Positions 11,392 to 22,724 of a DNA stretch of 64,000 nt are shown piece by piece (the first letter of the stretch is position 1; every line of letters starts with the position of its first letter). This stretch comes from Glandiceps talaboti (lineage: Eukaryota; Hemichordata; Enteropneusta; Spengelidae). A model generated the notes under the pieces. The model was not told where the DNA came from and did no database searches. It saw only the letters and a list, made by a program, of their open reading frames with translations. A program made the position numbers and the translations under genes. Location: positions 16,042,209 to 16,106,208 of the forward strand of contig NC_135565.1 in assembly GCF_964340395.1 (NCBI RefSeq), in the 5' to 3' direction.

Positions 11392-14300
11392 TTATTTTTT
11401 GTCCTGTGCTGCTGCCTCTTTGTACTCCTTATACAATTCAGGGTTCTCTTCAACCCAATTCTCTGCTGTATTTTGTTTCAACCAATCAGATGTCTTAATC
11501 TGTTGGTGAAGTGACGCCATTAAATCTTCAACATTGTCACCTATAAACAAACCAAAAAACAAACAAACAAACAATGAAGTGAGTAACCAATCAAACAATC
11601 AATCCATGACTCATAGTAATTTGCTTTATCTAGTCTTGTGTAAATACATACATTTTTTCTTTAATTCTCAAATCCCATCTTTCACAGGTCTTGTTCTACT
11701 TCTTAAGAAATTTTATAAAACCGCATTGTATCGTGCAATCTGGATGTCCACATCTCAGAAATTGGTCTCCACCTAATGACTTTTTGCTGACTTTGTAAAC
11801 TGAGTTTATTTTGGTCAAAACTGATTAACCAACAAATATTTTTGTATGTATTCTCTGTTTTTTTATTTCTTTGTTGTGTAACCTATGTCTATAAAGCAAT
11901 AAACATATTTTTAATAAAAGTATGATTTGTTTTCAAATGATAAATTGAGATGTGATAACACCAGTTCTTTCTCATGAATCACTATAAAAATCATACACTT
12001 TTATTCTTACTTTGTTCACGAAAACGCCAACCTTTTCTCAGTTAAAATCAAGAAAAATAATCATGGGTCACCGAATATTTTTTTATAATTAAAGGTCAAA
12101 ATAATGTCAAAATTAAATCATTTTAGAATCCAATATGGCTGCCAAATCCAATATGGCAACTGAATATTATAAGTGTTAACTTTTTGGGAGAATAAAAGAT
12201 TGTCAATTTCCTTGAAATAAGAAGGCAAACCTTAATTTTCTTCAAATATTTCAAAAGAACCATGGACAAGCTTCATATGGCAAAGTGTAGAGAATTTTAT
12301 GAACTGTAATTTTCAGGGAAATTGGGCCCAGCAGTAAATATTATTACAACGTCTTAGCCCTAATTAAATGTAAGACCACATAGTTTAAAATGTACCTGTA
12401 CTTGTGGCTGCAGCAGCAGCAGAACCAATATGGCCACCATCTTGACAACTGGCAGCATTGTCCAAAATCCCTGTCTGTATACCATCAAACTCTGCCATCA
12501 CTAGTTCATCTCCACATATTTCCTTCTTTCTCTCATTAAGAACACGACCAATTCTCTCAAGAGCTACAATGAGAGAAAAAATATCAATTTCTAACTCACG
12601 AGACAGTAGTCCTGTTTGTTTGGAATGTCTTTTTCACAAACAACATATTCTAGTTACCCATCATGCAGTCATTTTCAAAAGAAGTGTCACAAGAGGGCGC
12701 CCCACATGAAGGAAGTTGAAATTAGAATAACAATATACTATGGCCAAAACAAGGCTTTGAGTTCATGAAAATTACTTGGTTAAAAACAAAGTTTGAAGAA
12801 ATTTTTGTCTGATTGAGAATGCCACCAATTCTTTGCTGTGAAACGCCGGGAAATGTTGATTCTTACTGAGGCTACAAACGTGAACTGTCATGATCCTCCC
12901 TTCTGCTCCAAAACGTGCCTCTGAACAGCACTCCTAGTGGGCAAACTATGCAATCTTTTGTTTTCTGAACAGCACTCCTAGTGGCCAAACTATGTACTCT
13001 TTTGTTTTTCTGATAATGACACCGTACTGTTGTGTACGACCACTGTATGAATACATGTGGGGGTGCATTTCTTGCATGTTTATGATGGGAAAAGAGCAGA
13101 ACAGTAGATAGCACATTTCAAGAATACAAATATGGACTAGCTATTCCCAAGTTTCAATTTTTTGCTTGAACACCTAGATACATGTAGAACAAAATGAAAT
13201 ATCTGATGAATTAACACTTGGAACATTTTGTGATACTGTTTTGGTAAATATAATGACTTACTCATAACACTATCATGTTTGGGTAATTATATTTGTGTGA
13301 CTGTAAATATTGCAGAGTAAATCCAATGAAATTGATTTTTGGGTTCTCATCCAAAAATATGCACCCCAATGAATAAAAATTTCAACTTATAATATATTAC
13401 TTGTAGATAAAAATAGACCTCTTATTGACATATACAATGTCTAATTATTGGAATTTTAAAATTTTCAGTGCATATATTGTTGGTTGTCACATAGAAAAAA
13501 TAATACCCCCGTTACAGCTAGTGCAGGTTTGACTCTTATCACCACTGTTAAATACCTACCAATTTTGAGGATGTCCACAGGATGTGCAAATATTATTCTA
13601 AACCAGCCTGGTTCTTCACAATCGAATTCATCACCTGTTCTAATACCAACACCTGACAACTGTAATCTGTTGTGGAGTGATGACTCTTCCTCCTTGGTGG
13701 GTGCTGACAGATACTACCAATAAATTATGAACAAAATTACTGCATGAACTTATAGCCTCTGCAAAGACCATCCACCAACAGGATACGCAACTGCAAGGTG
13801 CTCTAAATGTTAATTGTACGATGTTCGTTTGCATACATTAAGTTAAATAAGCATTTCCTGTCCATTTCCGAGTTGTTTACACTCACTGTGACTCAGTGAG
13901 AGTTGCTAGCTATCCGACATGTTTTTGACTAAATTTTCCGACCATTTCGAAGTTTACAACTGGTTGAAGACCCCAACAAGATATATAGTATTTTAGGTAA
14001 ATGCATACATACATTGTAGTCTTTTCATGTATTTTGTTGGTGGCAGGTCTATGGTTTTAACTATCATGTCAGAATTTGTTTGAATGACCTACCACTTTGA
14101 GTAACAACTCCCAGGTACTAGTATGTGCACATGCTTACCAATCTAAAATCTGCCCAGATATACAGTCCAGATGATCGGTGTAAATGAGGTACCCCTAACT
14201 CTGTTAAACCATCTGACATACACTGATAAGACTCCCTAAGTCTTTGATGATTGGCAGGAAAAAATACATTCTTTATCCATTCTACAAAGGAACCAGAAAA

Positions 14301-14905
14301 AGTTGAATTTAGAAGACGTAATGTTGTATGATGGAAGTAGTAAAAATGAAACATTGTTTACTGGTTTATACTGAGCAGATTACTACTTAATAGTGGCAAA
14401 TATGTTACTTGAAAATAAGGCGTTCCAGTGCAGGGCTTGAGATCACTTTGTATGATATTATGAAATAAGTTTGGATGCAGTCATAGATTATAAAAAGTAC
14501 TAGATTTGATTTAATCTTACCCGAGTCAGACAAAAATTCAGCCAACATGTTTTGTGTAGAGGCAGCTATACTATGGAAGTAAGCTAAGTATTCCATAGCT
14601 TTATGTAGGACAGGGTTCAAGCTATGTAAAACACCACAACGATATCCAGCCATACCAAAGTCCTACAAAAAAATGATGTACCTGTAAGTATCATAGAGAC
14701 TATGGAAGAACACAGCCATGCCAGATCCTAAATTCCACATATAATTTGGGATTTTAGCAGGGCCAAACAGCTGGAGAGAATATTCAGTTAAACTATTCCT
14801 CATTGCTTTCCTGTTACTTTTAGTACAACTATCTACAAGAAGACTGGCAAATCAGACATAGACAGAAAGACAGAGAGGCAGATTGACTGACAGAGATAGG
14901 CAGGC

Positions 14906-14937
<32 letters not shown>

Positions 14938-17900
14938 CTATAACATTATCTCTGCTTGCAGGTAAAATGTTAAATCACCATTACCATTTTTACTATTTGC
15001 ATGACATTGTATAAATCCATCATTCTCCAATATTTTCGTTCATTCAGCCAGAAAATGCTTATGATATACAAAGGTTTTGTCACTACTCACCTTTCAACTT
15101 GCAGTGACAAGACCCCTTAGGTTACTCATATTTTTTTCAGTTGAACAAAGATAAATATTGTGCAAAAAATAATCATACCTTTGTGAACATATTCTTTGAA
15201 AAAGAGGGAAAAATAAGTGATTTTGAATGTTGTAACTCATTTTTTCTAGCACAGCAGAACCAGTGATGCATGTTATAGTGAGACAGAATATCCTTGGTGT
15301 AAATTCTGTATTTTGGGTTTGAATGAGTTCAACTTGGCTTGTGTGTGTGGTACAATATCTAATTACCTTACTAAGTCCCCAAATTAGGTGAGTTCTGTGA
15401 GGATCTGGTACACAATCCAAACTCAGCACACTGGTAAAGTTGACATCTTGGTGAAATATTGTACCCATATATATCTCATCTATCACCACATGTAAAGAAT
15501 GCCTGCAATATAAAATACACCACAATCATATAATACAAAACTTAGGAGTCACTGTCTTTGAAGACTGTTAACATCGTGATCTGAGGGTGTTACTGTCAAA
15601 TTGCTGTCTCACTAACCGCTTACACTACCAACAGCAACTGGTTACTTTTGCCATGCCCAGTTATCAGCCTGTTTGTATATACTTACATAATATTCACTAT
15701 ATAATAATAATAATCTTTATTTATACTGGATAGTTCTTTAAGCATATAAACACTTGTCTCCCAAGAAGTCCAGTGAGGGCCATCCCTCATGGGTTCAGTG
15801 TTAATGCAGGAGGAAAACAGAATACCTGGGGAAAACCTGCGTTGTTCGGTAGAGTCAAACTGAACAACACTCTTCTTAATTATATTACAGCGTGGTAAAT
15901 TTAATCACACCCTGAATGGGGTTCGAACCCCGACTGCAGTGGTAAGAGGCAAGTGGTTTAACCACTCGGCCACTGACAACCCAAATATGCAAATGATGTC
16001 ATTCTTGTGCTCATCTCAACAAGATTACATTTACATAATGACTTCATTTGCATATAGTCAATTAAGCTGACATATGTTATCACTCCCCATTGTGACCAAT
16101 CAGTTTGAGTGTTTTTTTTAATAACTATTGTAATAGTTTATGCTCAAACTGATTGGTCGCAATGGGGAGTGATAAAGTACATCTGCTCAATTGACTATAG
16201 ACTACAAACTTACATACATGTAATTTGTTCACTTATTATCACATTTCCCATGATGCAACATTGAACATGGCAGGTTTGCAAGTTCCCAATTGACTACAAA
16301 CTTCACGCTGATACTGATACAAACCTGTGGGCAAAATCTAAACAGTCTCTGAGAAGTTCAGCTGTATAAATCTCTCCTGTAGGATTGTGTGGATTTATAA
16401 GAAATATACCACGGACATTCACACCCTGAAAGTTAAAACAAAGTTACAGGTTAAAGAACAAAGGTTTGACTGATTGCTGATGTACTAGGCGAAGCAACCC
16501 AAGTTTTAGCCATTTATGCGAAGCTTTGAGGACTGTGAGAGAGTCTAAGAAGAGACCTGCTGTGTAATGGGGTGAGGCATTATGGGAAATAAGCATTGCT
16601 AGGAGCTTCTTTTTTGTTATTCACAGCTGTGGGTATTATTTCAATGAAACTCACCGATTCTGTAGCTGTCTTATATGCCTGTTCTATTCTGTCTACGCTT
16701 AACTGAAATGGTCTCGTCTCACCAGCTGCAAAATTCACCTGTATAAAAATACAAACCGTGTATAACTTGTAGAGAGATTGTCACATGTTAGTTCTAACTG
16801 TGATCATGGCACATGGTCTGAAGAGTGCCTTGCCACTTCTAACGGCATATGTATCAAAAACTATTCAAAAAACACTCAACTGGTAATATTAGACAAGTGG
16901 AAATTCATAGACTGCTTTGTCTGCTGGTATTCTAGTGAGGTTGTAATAGATTTTATTGCACTAGACTCCCTAAGAGGAGACTAGTTTGAATTGTGGTAGT
17001 CTAGTCAGACTGTTTGTTAGACCTAGAACACCACCTATATAGTAGAAGCCAAGAGTGAAATTATCATACCTGACTCCCTATGTAGGCATACTATTAGACT
17101 GATTTGACATGTGGTATTCTAGCGAAGTTATGGAAGTCAATAATGAAACTATCATGCCTGACTCCCTAAGTGGATATAGAATGGTTTGACCTGTGGTATT
17201 CTTGTGAGGTTATGGAAGAGTCAATAATGAAAATATTATGCATGACCCCCTAAGTGAACATAGAATGGTTTGGCCTGTGGTATTCTACTAGTGAAGTTAT
17301 GAAAGCGTCAATAATGAAATTATCATACCTGACTCCCTAAGTGGACATAGACTGGTTTGACTTCTGGTATCCTCTTCAGACTGTTTGTTACACCTAACAT
17401 ACCACCTCCATAGCATGGAGATGGTACCAAAAATCCATCTGAAATATGGAGAATAAATACCAACCCATATAACTGCTTACAGTATGACCATTTCCAGATG
17501 ATATCTGATATATTCTGATAAGTCATGTGCAATCATGAAATCACTGACCGGGGTAGCAAGTAGGAAAGATCTGCCCAGGTTTTCCAGTCATTTTGCCAGA
17601 GTTCCCTTAGTGTTTTTATTAAGGGTCACCTGCATAGTAAGTAGGGAACACCCGAGTTCCCTAGTCATTTTACCAGGGTTCCCTACCAGTGTGTTTGCTA
17701 AGGGTGGTTAAAAGCAGGTAAAATTTACCAGAGTTTCCCATTCATTTTACCATAGACAATAGAGAGGGAGGTTCCCTGATGTTTTTGTCTGTTTAAAGGT
17801 AGTAAGGGGGTAAAATATATTGGAGTCCCCTTAGTGTTTTATCAGGGTACCCCATTGGTGTTTTTTGTTAAGGGTAGTGTTAAAATACAATATGGGTCAA

Positions 17901-19694
17901 CTCTGTAGTCCCTCCAGGTACATCTTTGTAGTTTATCAAGGATTGTCATGGTACAGAAATCTATAAAGTTTTACCAAAGATTTTCCCACTATTACTGAGG
18001 TATCAAAAAAAAATGGCAGCAATGTTGAAAGACAAAACATTCGATTAAACTTGCAGGCTCATTTTTATCTTGAGCATGAAAATCAAGTTTTATAAGAATG
18101 AAGAGAGCCTCACAGTTATATGAAACTTCTGCATAGCGCCAAAACAAATTTTTGGAGGTGAATAAAAAACATTTCACTGGCATCTTGAAAACATCATCAG
18201 GGTTGTACAACACAGAGCAACAACCCATCATAGTAAACCCCAGATAATGCCAAAGTGGCATCAACAAAATTTGGGAATCTTTTACAAGGATTCTTTTTTA
18301 CTCCTTGGGGAGAAATTTCTATTTGTATCAAGTTTTACTGTAAGGTTAACAAAGTAAAGTCCACTGGATGACCACCACAGGTTTAATAATAATTAAGACT
18401 TACCGCCTGGATCACATATCACCTGCATTAAACTGGTTATAACACTCTCTGCACCATGTAATATTGTTATCTGTTGGTTTAGAACACATAACACTAAATA
18501 TTTACCATGTACATCTAATTACATAAATTATAGAAATATTTAAATGAATTACATCAGTAATTACATCATAGCATAATGTCTCAATAGCAGCTATTTGTCA
18601 TGTCCATCACTATAGTACCTTAATGTCTATAATATCTGTACAGTATACACTTTATATTTAAAAATAGATGAAAATAAATCATTATATTGGGCCCCCCCCC
18701 AAAAAAAATTGTTTCTGGTCAGCTGGCATCACTTAAATACCTTCACATCAATCTTTTTTTTCAAGTTTGTCCAGCCCATGCAGTCAGTCTGAAGATCCAT
18801 GGGGAAACCCAAAAATAACCCTCCCTATTTCAGTGAAGACAACTGCAAAGCCAATCATGAACAAGTAAATGACATTTGTCCCACATACACACTTGCTCTA
18901 AAGTATAAAAAGACCAGTAACTGCCATAAATTGAGTGACAGGTTTGTTGAGAATAACAAAAAAACCTTGCGTCATCATCACACCACTTTAGGCAAAAAGT
19001 CCTGACCACAAACAATTCTATTTTTTTGCCTTATAAGACATTTCATTCCCCATTACTCCACTATGATCATAATTTGTATAAGCCCATCTCCTAGCTTGTA
19101 TGGTAAACTTAGTGTAATTGGACCATAGTACATAGTAGTATCGGTAGTAATTAGTACGTAACGTAATCTGTATTGATCACAATGGGAACCAGTAAACTTA
19201 CATCATCAGCTTTGATTGGTTGACTGGACTTTGCTTGCCAACTCAGATGCCTACCAACAGCTTCTCTTAATTTGTAAATACCCCTTGGATCACAATATTG
19301 CAACATCCATGGTTCTATCATATGCATCTTTGGGTTGTCTAACTGAAAATACAGAAAGACTTTAAGTTTTACAAGTCATAAGTACATGTACATTGATAAA
19401 TATCCAATTTTACCTACTTGGAAGTCAAAATAATATTAACCATTGGATTTTGTTTTGAGTCACTTCAGAGTAAAGGATAGCCTAGGGGACATCATTTGTT
19501 GTGGATGTGTGTCAGTAGCAATGATTAGTAAGTAGCATGTATACATACATACATACATACATACATACATACATACATACATACATACATACATACATAC
19601 ATACATACATACATACATACATACATACATACATACATGTACATACATACATACATACATACATACACATACATACATACATACATACATACAT

Positions 19695-19725
<31 letters not shown>

Positions 19726-19799
19726 TACATACATACATACATACATACATACATACATACATACATACATACATACCTACCTATCTACCTACATACATA

Positions 19800-19840
<41 letters not shown>

Positions 19841-21839
19841 TACCTTTGATATTATAAGATCTTCACATAGATGGTTCTCACTAGTTTGAAGACTGATAAA
19901 CCCCTACAAAAGAACACATAGAAATAAAAACATAGAATTAATGGCACTGCAGCACAACTGAATACACATTAAATTTCATTAATTTCTAGACAATTGACTT
20001 ACATTTGCAGTTTTTGCTGGCTCCCTGTAGCATAGTGGTTTGAGCTCAGGATTAGCAGTTGGGAGGGGGTCTTGAGTTCAAATCCAACTTGGAAACGGGG
20101 AATTTTTTTGTGACCGACCGACCCAGACCCAGAGTAACTGTTCTACAGGCTCAATGGGTATTGTGTATCAATAAGCTGTGTCTAGCTCACAAGATAAGTG
20201 TAACTAGATCCTGGAGTAATGACTTGAACAGTCATGGACAATTCATCAGAGGGAGCCCACAGGTGTTTATCCTGAAAGATCTCTGTTTCTGTTTATGTAA
20301 TTCATGAGTGGTGACATAGTGTGACATTAAAGCATCCAACAACTGGACTCAGACTAACAGGTGCTATATGTTTGCCAGACCTGGGTGACTCTGGGATTGC
20401 CTGTGGACTGTCACCCAAATCACAGTTTCATAAAAATCAAAACTTTATTTTTTTACATACTGTATAAATAAATCATATGTCCTTCATGGATGTTTAAAAA
20501 ATACATACACTGTAAAATAACTCCTCCTCCTCTACATTTTTCATCTAAATCTCAATCTTTATTTTATAACATGAGATAGATAGAAGTATTGTACAAAATA
20601 ACACAAATTATGTGAATACTATCGTCGATTTACATCTACAAGAAATTATCCAAGAGGAATTCAAAGTTTATTGTCTGAGCTCGAAAATAAAAATACAAAA
20701 CTTTTTATCATTTAAGGAATGAAAATTTGACTTGTTTAATGACAAAGAAGAAGAAAAGAACATTTCTTTCATTTGTATATAATGAGAACAAAAAATTAAA
20801 AAATGATGAAATTCATCAATTTACAGAATCTCACTAATTCTTCTACAGGATCTTATTCTTAGGAGTAAACCGTATACCACACTCCGACAATTTGAATATT
20901 ATAGTCAGAATTAATCTATCAATCAATCAATCAATCAATCTTTATTCAAATTATTGCATAACAACATGCCATAGCAAGCATGGTAAAGCATACAAAAATA
21001 ACATACAGAAATAAAGTGAATACAATAGTTATTTAGCTAACTGCTGGAAGAGAGTTTACATGAACAAGAAAATTTCCAAGAGGAAGTTTATCCCCGGGAG
21101 TTTATCATCTGAGGTGTGGCACGAAGTCGAATATTAAAATCAACTTGTTTCGATGCGGTATCAGCTGTTTGAGAAGGGGGCGGGGCGATTGACCACATTG
21201 CGGTTAGTCCTGCTTGCATACGGAGGAATTCGGGACTCGATTCTGACAATTGTCCCTCCCCCTCGTCAAGTCAGTAATAGACTCGTGCACCGTCATGTAA
21301 GCAGGACTACATTGCGGTGTGCTCATGGATCGAGATTTGCTGTACCCACAGGTACCCTAATCAATCTGTATGATTTTTTTTAATGTATGGTAAATATTTA
21401 CCATACATTTTTTTTTAAAATCATACAGATTGATTCGAGTACCTGTGGCCGTACCAATATTTGTCTTCACTGCATCAACCCAAACCGCCTCTAACGTGGC
21501 TATAAAACGTGCAGACCCTCAAACAACCAATAGCATAACAACTAAGGAATTAATTTTTGTACTCCTGCTATCCGCCTGATCAATCTCAAGACTGCTTGAC
21601 CCTTATAATAGGTTTCGGTTGACAGCAGTTGAACCGGCAAGTTGAACTCGCGAACTTACATCATACATGTGTCTGTGACGAAAGTTTGACACACACATTT
21701 CGATACTTACGTTTGGATTTGTCTCTTTATCGTATGGTTTCAAATCAAGTGTCTCTTCGCGTTCTGCATTATCAAGTTCAATCGGCATGAACCGATGGTG
21801 TCGCTTAGATAATACATCTGCACTTGATCTGCTTGCCAT
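11392..21839 (-). CDS. ACCS: ACC synthase-like PLP aminotransferase (ACCS homologue), 13 exons
   Basis: Exons are 21839-21711, 19903-19844, 19342-19202, 18470-18404, 17438-17329, 16738-16655, 16425-16325, 15502-15367, 14662-14521, 14281-14139, 13713-13560, 12563-12396 and 11540-11392. All junctions are GT/AG, all phases agree, and the joined length is 1584 bases (527 codons plus stop). Conserved fold-type I motifs appear in order: TSENHLC, VPSPCYGG, NPHNPTGE, VVIDEIYMG (Asp and Tyr for PLP), GLSK/DFGMAGYRCG with the PLP lysine at the exon 8/9 junction, and EPGWFRIIFA with the substrate-binding Arg. These match the vertebrate ACCS family along its whole length. Vertebrate members resemble plant ACC synthase but have not been shown to make ACC, so the substrate is open. 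The tail after LERIGRVL is poorly conserved. I chose the ATG at 21839 for its good context; an in-frame ATG at 21899 would add 20 residues. Introns carry SINEs, MITEs and microsatellites. Confidence 0.92.
14881..14936. repeat. (GACA)n microsatellite
   Basis: Imperfect GACA/GGCA repeats grade into seven clean GACA units, in an intron of the ACCS-like gene. Confidence 0.8.
15026..15162. mobile_element. Palindromic MITE, family FB-1, copy 1
   Basis: Ends read CCAATATTTTCGTTCATTC and (inverted) a diverged version of the same. The interior has the paired TTGTCACTAC / GTAGTGACAA-like hairpin and the CCTTAGGT(C/T)ACTCATATTTT arm. Further copies lie at 33501-33634 and 57787-57921. This copy is the most diverged. 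It lies just upstream of exon 9 in the ACCS-like gene. Confidence 0.8.
15700..15982 (-). mobile_element. tRNA-derived SINE, family A, near full length
   Basis: On the minus strand the element starts near 15982 with a tRNA-like head: A box TGGCCGAGTGG, then B box GGTTCGAACCC. The body contains CCTGGG-type and GGAGGAAAACAGAATACC segments (read on plus), reminiscent of conserved SINE central domains. It ends in AATAAAGATT followed by (ATT)n at 15700-15714. Further tRNA-headed copies lie at 44850-45030 and 57293-57442. It lies in intron 7 of the ACCS-like gene. Confidence 0.85.
16053..16199. mobile_element. Palindromic MITE with TATAGTCAATT ends
   Basis: Two arms of about 58 bases (16053-16110 and 16142-16199) are inverted copies. 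Both begin TATAGTCAATT(A/G)AGC and contain TTATCACTCCCCATTG and GACCAATCAGTTTGAG. About 31 AT-rich bases separate them. The TA at the outer ends fits a TA-target element such as Tc1/mariner-type MITEs. Confidence 0.85.
16960..17340. repeat. Decayed tandem duplication of ACCS exon 5 and its donor region
   Basis: The plus-strand sequence GACTCCCTAAG, which is the complement of the 3' end of exon 5, recurs at about 16964, 17072, 17159, 17243 and 17331 (the real exon). Spacing is about 85-108 bases. Each copy is followed by TGGACATAGACTGGTTTGAC-like sequence and a TCAATAATGAAA block that in the real gene is intron. The copy near 16960-17040 also matches exon 5 further upstream (CAGACTGTTTGTTA and ACACCACCT). 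Donor sites are partly kept in some copies; no acceptor is evident. Confidence 0.8.
17560..17900. repeat. Degenerate tandem repeat in ACCS intron 4
   Basis: Imperfect units of roughly 90 bases with TCATTTTACCAGGGTTCCCT and GTGTTTTTGTTAAGGGT landmarks occur about four times. Confidence 0.6.
19540..19836. repeat. (ATAC)n microsatellite with a terminal (AC)n
   Basis: About 240 bases of ATAC repeats with a few interruptions (a GTAC and an ACAC block) end in a pure AC run, directly 3' of ACCS exon 2 in gene orientation. The long open frames here in several phases are artefacts of the repeat. Confidence 0.97.
20018..20350 (+). mobile_element. tRNA-derived SINE, family B
   Basis: A tRNA-like head runs from GGCTCCCTGTAGCATAG with A box TAGCATAGTGG and B box AGTTCAAATCC about 35 bases later. 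The body contains GTTCTACAGGCTCAATGGGT and a GACATTAAAGCATCCAACAA-like end. It differs from family A in head and body. The 3' limit is uncertain and no clear tail repeat was seen. Confidence 0.65.
20351..20912. other. AT-rich intron 1 sequence of the ACCS-like gene
   Basis: A-rich and T-rich stretches without coding potential or a recognisable repeat. Confidence 0.4.
20913..21020 (-). mobile_element. 3' end fragment of a retroposon (LINE- or SINE-like)
   Basis: On the minus strand the fragment reads GCAATAATTTGAATAAAGATT and ends in five to six GATT/ATTG units. Such a short fragment with a terminal microsatellite is typical of a 5'-truncated LINE or SINE copy. The AATAAAGATT just before the tail is the same as in SINE family A at 15700. 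Confidence 0.55.
21196..21318. mobile_element. MITE of 105 bases with 9-base target duplication
   Basis: The element spans 21205-21309. It begins TAGTCCTGCTTGCAT and ends with the inverted form ATGTAAGCAGGACTA (one mismatch). It is flanked on both sides by the identical direct repeat CATTGCGGT (21196-21204 and 21310-21318). A second copy is at 63403-63511. A 9-base duplication fits Mutator-like and a few other DNA transposon superfamilies; the family cannot be named from this alone. Confidence 0.88.
21340..21448. repeat. Long near-perfect palindrome
   Basis: The two halves mirror each other around about 21394. From the centre outward they read TATGGTAAAT/ATTTACCATA, a T-run/A-run, ATCTGTATGAT/ATCATACAGAT and CACAGGTAC/GTACCTGTG. 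Arms are about 52 bases with essentially no loop. It could be another MITE or a cruciform-forming site. It lies in ACCS intron 1, 30 bases from the 9-base-TSD MITE. Confidence 0.85.
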
Positions 21840-22100
21840 GTTTGTTTCCTTTCCACCGTTCGTCTTCTCCTGGCATGTTGCATGGGGCATGGGTTGCATG
21901 TTTCAGGTTGAGCGCCACCACACGATCAACGACAGACACAGTGGTGGCGGCCCAGTTTATGTGATCCCTATTTTGATTGGCTAGCTTGCGAGAGAAGAAA
22001 TCAATAGACCAATAGAAACAGCTGTTGTATTGTCGCCATTGTGTCAACGGCGCTGAATTTGAAGAGATCGGAGGTATATTTGTTGACATTTTGAAGGTAA
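21840..22100. promoter_or_regulatory. Divergent ACCS/SPC24 promoter with paired CCAAT boxes and CHR-like motif
   Basis: The ACCS-like gene starts at 21839 on the minus strand. A putative SPC24 non-coding first exon ends at a TTTTGAAG/GTAAAG donor (22096/22097). In between lie ATTGG at 21976-21980 and CCAAT at 22009-22013, spaced 33 bases start to start, and TTTGAA at 22058-22063. Two NF-Y boxes about 31-33 bases apart followed by a CHR element is the arrangement known from vertebrate G2/M promoters, fitting a kinetochore gene. Start sites are inferred. Confidence 0.5.
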
Positions 22101-22724
22101 AGTACACGCGGTTAATTATGTTTTGACTTGTTACCGGCACAACACGACGATTTTTTCTATTTCACAGCATAATCTCACTCACTAGATCAATGTAAACGTT
22201 CAATTAAGCATCAAAATCGTGCTCGAAATAGGGGTAAATCGAGTCACCGGATTACTCCGAATGAATGCAAGCAGGGCTACCATTGCTCTTTACAATTTAC
22301 ATGTTTGATGTGTTATTATTGTTTTATAATGACAATGTGAAGATAATGAATAACCCCTTATTGGAGGGGAATCTCATGCCCCTACCCTGCAATGGTTTGA
22401 TGTCGGTAGTCTCAAATCTAATGGGGTTTTGTGGTTACAGTTTGAAAACTGACACTACCCGAATAATAAGTGAGTAAGGAGTGACAATTGTTACTGCTTG
22501 CAGACGGTGTACTAGTCTAGAATCCTAAACTGGTACATTATTACGTATTACTAAATTACCATATATGGTATATTATAGTGAATAGTATAGTAATGAAGTT
22601 TAGAATTCTAGACTACATAGTCACCATATTATCCAAGGAGATTGGACTTGAATATACATGGTCCAACAGATCTGAGACCACTAAATAGATTCGTTAGTCA
22701 TGTTAGTGGTCTGATATATATTAG

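Noticed and set aside
12458-13114. Several open frames on either strand around ACCS exon 12
   Set aside because: They are shadows of, or adjacent to, the real minus-strand exon and have no independent support.
15907-15982. Functional tRNA gene
   Set aside because: A and B boxes are present, but the acceptor-stem pairing is poor and the sequence continues into a SINE body with a tail; copies elsewhere confirm a SINE head.
19460-19857. Long open frames of alternating Tyr/Val/Cys/Met or Thr/Tyr/Ile/His on both strands
   Set aside because: They are translations of the (ATAC)n microsatellite.
22262-22285. Extra terminal repeat of the TAGTCCTGC MITE (ATGCAAGCAGGGCTAC)
   Set aside because: Only one end is visible and no partner end or target duplication was found, so it may be chance.
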